Part shown: positions 24,325-28,370 of the stretch, piece after piece
Layout of the letters: every line of letters begins with the position of its first letter
How positions within the stretch are numbered: the stretch's first letter is position 1
Assembly: GCA_964369685.1 (NCBI GenBank)
Contig: CAYJFB010000029.1
Span: forward strand, 1 to 28,370
Source of the DNA: Avidesulfovibrio sp964369685
GTDB taxonomy: Bacteria > Desulfobacterota > Desulfovibrionia > Desulfovibrionales > Desulfovibrionaceae
DNA: 28,370 bases
Reading direction: 5' to 3'
Notes under the pieces: generated by a model
Databases searched by the model: none
What the model was told of the DNA's origin: nothing
Seen by the model: the letters and a program-made list of their open reading frames with translations, nothing else
Position numbers and translations under genes: made by a program

Positions 24325-24393
24325 ATATGCCTTTGTCGGTTTGTTCTGTTGACCGCAAACATACAAAAGAATTCTGTAATGAAGGATAGATCC

Positions 24394-26898
24394 ATGAGCA
24401 AAATGCGTTCACTGTGTGAGGAGGCTGCCGGTAAGGCTGAAGTGTTGCAAGGCAACATCGCTTTTGCGGCAGGATGCGTGCGTGCAGGCATCCATGCGGC
24501 AGACGGGTATCCGGGAACACCCAGCACTGAAGTCATTGATAAAGGCCTCTCTCAAGTACAAGATTTAATCACTGTGGGATGGTCGGTCAATGAAGCCGTG
24601 GCAGCCGGTGTCGGTGTCGGACACACCTACGCAGGACGTGACTGCGTTGTGACCATGAAAATCCCCGGCCTTTTTCAAGCGGCAGATATTTTTACCAGTA
24701 TTGCTCTTTACTCCGCACCCCGCGGCGCATTAATTTTTTATATTGCCAGCGATTTCACGCCAAGTTCAACCCAACACGTTATTGATCCGCGCTACTTGTA
24801 CAAAAGCTGCTTTGTACCCGTCTTTGAACCGCGCAATCATCAAGAAATGCACGAAGCTGCCGCTATTGCCGCAGACATTGCCAATCGTTTCAATACCGCA
24901 ACCGTGATCCATGCCAGCGGCTTGTTGTGTCACAGCGAAGGGCTTGTGCGCCTTATGGAAAAGACAACGCGTCCCCTCGCCGAAGTCGCGCCCCTGCGTC
25001 AACTGAATTCTCTCCCCGTACAAACGCGCCTGAGTTACAACAACGTCATGGCAGAACGCCTGCCTGCCATGATCGAAATGGTCGAAACAAGCTCGCTCAA
25101 CAAACACATCAAAGGCGCAGGCAAAAAAGGCGTGATCACCTACGGCACAGGTGCCATGCATCTGGAAGAGTATAAAGCTCGCTTTGATCCCTCTATCGAC
25201 ATTCTGTCTTTGGCATTCACCAACCCCCTGCCGCTTAAACGCATTCGGGCGTTCTATGACGAGATCACAGCCAATGGCGGTGAAGTCTATGTCCTCGACG
25301 ACGGCTATCGTTTTGTGCAAGAAGCCTGTCAAGCCGAAGGCATGTCCGTGAAAGGCAAAGACGCATTCAGCAATATCACCGAATGGGAACCCGCAACATT
25401 GGCAGCCTTCCTCGGCACGCCCCTTCCTGCCGTGGCGCCTGCCGAAGCCCTTCCCGTACCGCGTCCGCCCATGATTTGTGCCGGTTGCCCTTATCGCCTG
25501 ATCGGTGAAGAGCTGGCAAAAATGCGCAAACGTGGTAAATTGGAAGCCATTTTTGGCGATATCGGTTGTAACACCCTGCTCTATTTCATGAATGCGCTGG
25601 ATACAGGGCTTGCCATGGGTGCCTCGGAAAGCATTCGCACAGGGTATGTGCTCTCAAAACCTGAAGCCTCGTGTTCATGTATCAGCTTGCTTGGCGACGG
25701 CACAGAATGCCATTCGGGTATGGATGCCACGCGCAATGCTGTGTTCCGTGGCGTTCCCGGCGTTAAATTACTTCTTGATAATGAATGGATCGCGATGACA
25801 GGCGGCCAACCCGGCCCCTCTTCTCCACACAACTTGGCCGGTCAACCGTCTGTGTTTAAACTGGACGAAGCCCTACGTGCCGAAGGCGCAACCGTGATCA
25901 CGGCCAACGCCTACAACCTGAAAGAAATTCGTCAAGGTTTGACAGAAGCCTTTGAAGCCGCAAAAAACAACAGCTACGTTGTTCTTATGATTCGCGGCAC
26001 CTGTATTCGCAAAGTGCCCAAACAAGGTTGCGCACGCCAATTGCAAGTCGATAAAGAAAAATGTACCCGTTGCGGTGCGTGCTTGATTTGCCCTGCGGTC
26101 ACCCGCGATCAAGACGGCACACCGACATGGAACAATTTGTGTTGCGGTTGTATGGGCAACACGCCCTCATGCGGCCAGAAATGCCCGGTACAAGCTATTT
26201 CCGTTGATGATGCAAACAACACAGCCTGTGCCGTCAATATCGACTTACCGACAGCTCCGGAAGAGCTTGCCGTGCCCACGCTTTCTGCAACCGACCGCCC
26301 CGAACGCCTGTCTTTGGCTATTCGCGGTGTTGGTGGACAGGGTAACTTGTTTTTCGGTAAAGTGTTGGCTCAAGTCGCCTTCCTTGCAGGATATGACGAA
26401 ACAAACATCGTTAAAGGCGAAACCCATGGCATGGCTCAAATGGGTGGCCCTGTCATCAGTACCTTTGGTTGTGGCAATGTATCAAGCCCGCTTCTTATTC
26501 CCGGCACTGCAGAAGCGTTGATTGTCATGGAAAAAAGCGAAGTGTTGCGCCCGGGATTTTTAGACATGTTGCGCCCCGGTGGCACCGTGTTATTGGCCGA
26601 AACACGCATTCTTCCTCAAGGTGTAAAACCGGAACAATATCCCGCCGACGAAGCCATTCAAAAATTGTTACATGATTACAAAGTGGTTCGTGTCAATGTG
26701 CTTGATATTGCGTTACATCTTGGCGACCATAGCGGACGTTGTGCCAACGTTGTCATGCTTGGTGCGCTCAGCACCTTAGAACCGTTCAACGCTCTGCCAC
26801 AAGAACTGTGGCTGGCTGCACTCAAAAAACTCAGCCCCAAAGCCGTACTGTGGCAACTCAATCATGCCGCATTCATGGCCGGTAAAGCTTTGTTATAA
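24394..26898 (+). CDS. Indolepyruvate ferredoxin oxidoreductase, fused alpha (IorA) and beta (IorB) parts
   Basis: The protein has 834 residues from the ATG at 24394, chosen for AAGGA seven bases upstream. It should oxidatively decarboxylate aryl-2-oxoacids (indolepyruvate, phenylpyruvate) to acyl-CoA with reduced ferredoxin, working anaerobically in the cytoplasm. An N-terminal pyrimidine-binding domain (GNIAFAAGCVRAGIHAADG, YPGTPSTEVID) is followed by a TPP-binding domain (CAGCPYRL, then GDIGCNTL near 388, GDGTECHSGMDATRNA near 434, DNEWIAMTGGQ near 463). A two-cluster ferredoxin region (about 550-605) has CTRCGACLICP and then CCGCMGNTPSCGQKCP, whose spacing is not the standard CxxCxxCxxxC pattern. 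From about 643 the gamma-type domain of IorB follows (LAIRGVGGQGNLFFGKVLA, GETHGMAQMGGPV). IorA and IorB are usually separate proteins. The gene stands alone with its own promoter. Confidence 0.88.
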   Translation: MSKMRSLCEEAAGKAEVLQGNIAFAAGCVRAGIHAADGYPGTPSTEVIDKGLSQVQDLITVGWSVNEAVAAGVGVGHTYAGRDCVVTMKIPGLFQAADIFTSIALYSAPRGALIFYIASDFTPSSTQHVIDPRYLYKSCFVPVFEPRNHQEMHEAAAIAADIANRFNTATVIHASGLLCHSEGLVRLMEKTTRPLAEVAPLRQLNSLPVQTRLSYNNVMAERLPAMIEMVETSSLNKHIKGAGKKGVITYGTGAMHLEEYKARFDPSIDILSLAFTNPLPLKRIRAFYDEITANGGEVYVLDDGYRFVQEACQAEGMSVKGKDAFSNITEWEPATLAAFLGTPLPAVAPAEALPVPRPPMICAGCPYRLIGEELAKMRKRGKLEAIFGDIGCNTLLYFMNALDTGLAMGASESIRTGYVLSKPEASCSCISLLGDGTECHSGMDATRNAVFRGVPGVKLLLDNEWIAMTGGQPGPSSPHNLAGQPSVFKLDEALRAEGATVITANAYNLKEIRQGLTEAFEAAKNNSYVVLMIRGTCIRKVPKQGCARQLQVDKEKCTRCGACLICPAVTRDQDGTPTWNNLCCGCMGNTPSCGQKCPVQAISVDDANNTACAVNIDLPTAPEELAVPTLSATDRPERLSLAIRGVGGQGNLFFGKVLAQVAFLAGYDETNIVKGETHGMAQMGGPVISTFGCGNVSSPLLIPGTAEALIVMEKSEVLRPGFLDMLRPGGTVLLAETRILPQGVKPEQYPADEAIQKLLHDYKVVRVNVLDIALHLGDHSGRCANVVMLGALSTLEPFNALPQELWLAALKKLSPKAVLWQLNHAAFMAGKALL

Positions 26899-26912
26899 TT
26901 CTTGGTTTAGAA

Positions 26913-26971
26913 TGAAAAGAGCGTTGGTTTCTTCACGTCAAGCACAAAGCTGTTTGCCGACGCTCTTTTCA
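26913..26971. terminator. Hairpin after the ior gene
   Basis: TGAAAAGAGCGT and ACGCTCTTTTCA form a perfect 12-base stem 15 bases after the ior stop, around a 35-base loop. It is likely the end of the ior transcript, although the T's lie within the stem and no separate U-tract follows. Confidence 0.5.
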
Positions 26972-27013
26972 AAGCTCAACCCTTCTATGCGTCAAAAAGA
27001 AATAAAATACATG

Positions 27014-27039
27014 GCTGTTCTATTTGCAAACAGCTTTTT
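27014..27039 (+). terminator. Short hairpin with T-run
   Basis: GCTGTT (27014-27019) and AACAGC (27029-27034) form a six-base stem followed by five T's. It is a weak intrinsic terminator. Its 3' arm can instead pair with 26946-26957, so two structures exclude each other. Confidence 0.4.
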
Positions 27040-27248
27040 CTGTCATATGTATAATTTGTTATACACGGTATACACCGTGCAAAAGCAAAAATGAATGTTC
27101 TTTTTGCTCATAACGGGATCTCACCAAAAAAGAAAACGACGATATAATATACCTATTGTATAAAATACCGACAATTTGCCATTTTGAGTCATTGCAACCA
27201 AGCTTTTTTTCAGATAATAAAGACGCATACCGTGTAGAGGAGGCCTAC

Positions 27249-28181
27249 ATGTCTGACAAAAAATATAGACTGGTAACCCGTAGCGATTTTGACGGACTGG
27301 TTTGTGCCGTTGTATTGCAAGAATTGGATCTCATTGATGATATTCTTTTTGTTCATCCAAAAGATGTGCAAGACGGAAAAATTGAATTGGGACCCAAAGA
27401 TATTACAACCAATGTTCCTTATAATCCCAATGTTTTTCTGGCCTTTGACCACCATTTTTCCGAAACCATCCGTAATGCCGGTCAATTAAAAGAAAACAGT
27501 ATTATCAATCCGTTGGCTCCGTCTGCCGCACGTGTTGTGTATGAATATTATGGCGGAAAAGAGCGTTTTCCAAATATCGCCGAAGACATGATGGTTGCAG
27601 TTGACAAAGCCGATGCAGCCCGCTTTTCTTTAGAAGACATTCTTGAACCGAAAGGTTGGGATTTGTTGAGTTTTATCATGGATCCGCGTACGGGACTCGG
27701 ACGCTTCCGTGAGTTTCGGGTCAGTAACTACGCCTTAATGATGGAATTGATTGAATGTTGCCGCACAATGAGCATTGAAGAAATTCTTCAATTGGACGAT
27801 GTGCGTGAACGCGTGGATTTATATAATGAACATCACGAACGAGCAATAGAACAAATTAAAGAATGTTCAACCATTTATAATAATTTGTTAGTCCTTGATT
27901 TGCGTGATGCCGATCCCATTTGGTGCACCAATCGTTTCACGTTGTATGCCATGTATCCGCAGGTCAACGTATCTATTCACGTTTTATGGGGCATGAAAAA
28001 ACAAAACACGGTCTTTGCTGTGGGTAAATCCATTGTGAACCGTTCATGCAAAGCCAATATCGGTGAACTGATGCTGGCTCACGGCGGCGGCGGACACCAA
28101 AATGCAGGGACATGCCAAGTCCTCAACGAAAGCGCGGGTGCTGCTTGTCAAGAATTGATTAGTCAACTGCAAGAAGCATAA
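27249..28181 (+). CDS. DHH/DHHA1-family phosphoesterase (exopolyphosphatase-like)
   Basis: The protein has 310 residues from the ATG at 27249, which has a strong AGGAGG six bases upstream; an in-frame extension to 27156 is rejected. The DHH motifs are LVTRSDFDGLVCAVV (motif I, about 7-21), FDHH (the metal-binding DHH, near residue 65) and a C-terminal DHHA1 domain with AHGGGGHQNAGTC. The family uses Mn2+ to hydrolyse phosphodiesters or phosphoanhydrides, for example nanoRNA, cyclic dinucleotides or polyphosphate. The substrate cannot be fixed from sequence. No DNA-binding or membrane domain is present. The upstream region is rich in RNA structure, and a terminator follows the gene. The next feature is a tRNA gene. 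Confidence 0.9.
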   Translation: MSDKKYRLVTRSDFDGLVCAVVLQELDLIDDILFVHPKDVQDGKIELGPKDITTNVPYNPNVFLAFDHHFSETIRNAGQLKENSIINPLAPSAARVVYEYYGGKERFPNIAEDMMVAVDKADAARFSLEDILEPKGWDLLSFIMDPRTGLGRFREFRVSNYALMMELIECCRTMSIEEILQLDDVRERVDLYNEHHERAIEQIKECSTIYNNLLVLDLRDADPIWCTNRFTLYAMYPQVNVSIHVLWGMKKQNTVFAVGKSIVNRSCKANIGELMLAHGGGGHQNAGTCQVLNESAGAACQELISQLQEA

Positions 28182-28206
28182 TGTTTTTTGGGGAACAGAG
28201 CTCCCT

Positions 28207-28245
28207 CGGTTGAGTGTTTTTTACTTGACCGACCAGTTTTTTTTT
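28207..28245 (+). terminator. Intrinsic terminator after the DHH gene
   Basis: CGGTTGAGT (28207-28215) pairs with ACTTGACCG (28223-28231), nine pairs including two G-T. A T-run of nine begins five bases later. The right arm contains the -35 element of the tRNA promoter, so terminator and promoter overlap. Confidence 0.6.
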
Positions 28246-28253
28246 ACTATAGA
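28225..28253 (+). promoter_or_regulatory. Promoter of the tRNA-Arg gene
   Basis: TTGACC (28225-28230), a 17-base spacer that is mostly T's, and TATAGA (28248-28253) form a good sigma-70 promoter. Its -10 ends 10 bases before the first base of the tRNA. Confidence 0.7.
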
Positions 28254-28263
28254 ACTACATGTT

Positions 28264-28340
28264 GCGTCCGTAGCTCAGTCGGATAGAGCAGGAGCCTTCT
28301 AAGCTCTTGGTCGGGGGTTCGATTCCTCCCGGGCGCGCCA
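28264..28340 (+). tRNA. tRNA-Arg (anticodon UCU)
   Basis: All four arms fold. The acceptor GCGTCCG pairs with CGGGCGC (one G-T), and the D arm is GCTC/GAGC. The anticodon stem GGAGC/GCTCT has loop CTTCTAA and anticodon TCT at 28298-28300. The T arm is GGGGG/CCTCC (one G-T) with loop TTCGATT. The discriminator is G and the CCA end is encoded. It reads AGA (and AGG by wobble). Only 30 bases follow it in the window. Confidence 0.95.
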
Positions 28341-28370
28341 ATAAATTTCAAGCACTTACAGCAAAAACTG

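Larger units (their letters stand above)
23891..24393. other. Intergenic region between khpA and the ior gene
   Basis: About 500 bases contain no credible gene. After khpA come two small hairpins (CCCT-ctgtc-AGGG near 23899 and CCTCTC-tct-GAGAGG near 23922) and then a strong terminator at 23973-24030. A ten-base perfect palindrome, GCTGTACAGC, is at 24211-24220. A clear promoter is at 24296-24324. I see nothing else in it. Confidence 0.6.
26899..27248. other. Structure-rich intergenic region between ior and the DHH gene
   Basis: This 350-base stretch has no credible gene but is dense in inverted repeats. They are 26913-26924 with 26960-26971 (12 bases), 26946-26957 with 27026-27037 (12 bases), GCTGTT-AACAGC with T5 (27014-27039), CACGGT-ATAC-ACCGTG (27064-27079) and AGCAAAAA-TTTTTGCT (27084-27108). 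A consensus -10 TATAAT is at 27143-27148 without a clear -35. It could hold the ior terminator, a leader for the DHH gene, or a small RNA. Confidence 0.55.

Noticed and set aside
24766..25332. 188-codon minus-strand open frame opposite the ior gene
   Set aside because: It lies inside the conserved N-terminal domain of the oxidoreductase; no start signal.

Overview
The window looks like an ordinary stretch of chromosome from a Gram-negative, motile, anaerobic bacterium. It is most probably a member of the Desulfovibrionaceae (Desulfobacterota) of moderate to low GC. Four things point there: a small protein resembling the Desulfovibrio-restricted DVU0772 family, an oxygen-sensitive ferredoxin-linked indolepyruvate oxidoreductase, LPS (Kdo) biosynthesis, and the ffh-rpsP-KH gene order. 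The lineage is an inference from protein resemblance; no database was searched.

Layout. Positions 1-3461 (+) are visibly AT-richer than the rest. They hold the end of a surface-glycan or flagellin-glycan locus: a 5'-truncated hexapeptide-repeat N-acetyltransferase, a sugar aminotransferase of the dTDP-3-amino-3,6-dideoxyhexose type, and a 595-residue protein whose C-terminal half resembles GT41 (O-GlcNAc transferase/SPINDLY) enzymes. A ModF-like double ATPase (+) follows, and converges on a minus-strand pair of a membrane-anchored protein of unknown function and the repair factor Mfd. After a small DVU0772-like gene (-) come a large chemoreceptor (+), a YitT-type membrane protein (-), arabinose-5-phosphate isomerase KdsD (+) and an RlpA-like lipoprotein (+).

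A minus-strand run, metY-TPR protein-AMIN-domain protein, converges on rlpA. From 20376 the plus strand carries cheW, mgsA, ffh, rpsP and khpA, then a fused IorA-IorB oxidoreductase, a DHH-family phosphoesterase and a tRNA-Arg(UCU) with its own promoter.

Working together: the first three genes probably make and attach an acetylated amino sugar. The receptor and CheW belong to chemotaxis. KdsD, RlpA and the AMIN protein serve the cell envelope. Ffh, S16 and KhpA serve translation and protein targeting. MetY and Ior serve sulfur and amino-acid metabolism.

No CRISPR array, insertion sequence, prophage or obvious new defence system is visible. The least explained items are the GT41-like protein, the TPR/AMIN pair, the membrane protein before mfd, and several structured intergenic regions. 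These are a layered set of inverted repeats at 26913-27108, terminators on both sides of rpsP, hairpins with reversed T/A flanks between convergent genes, and repeat clusters upstream of the receptor gene. Coordinates of hairpins and repeats were read by eye.
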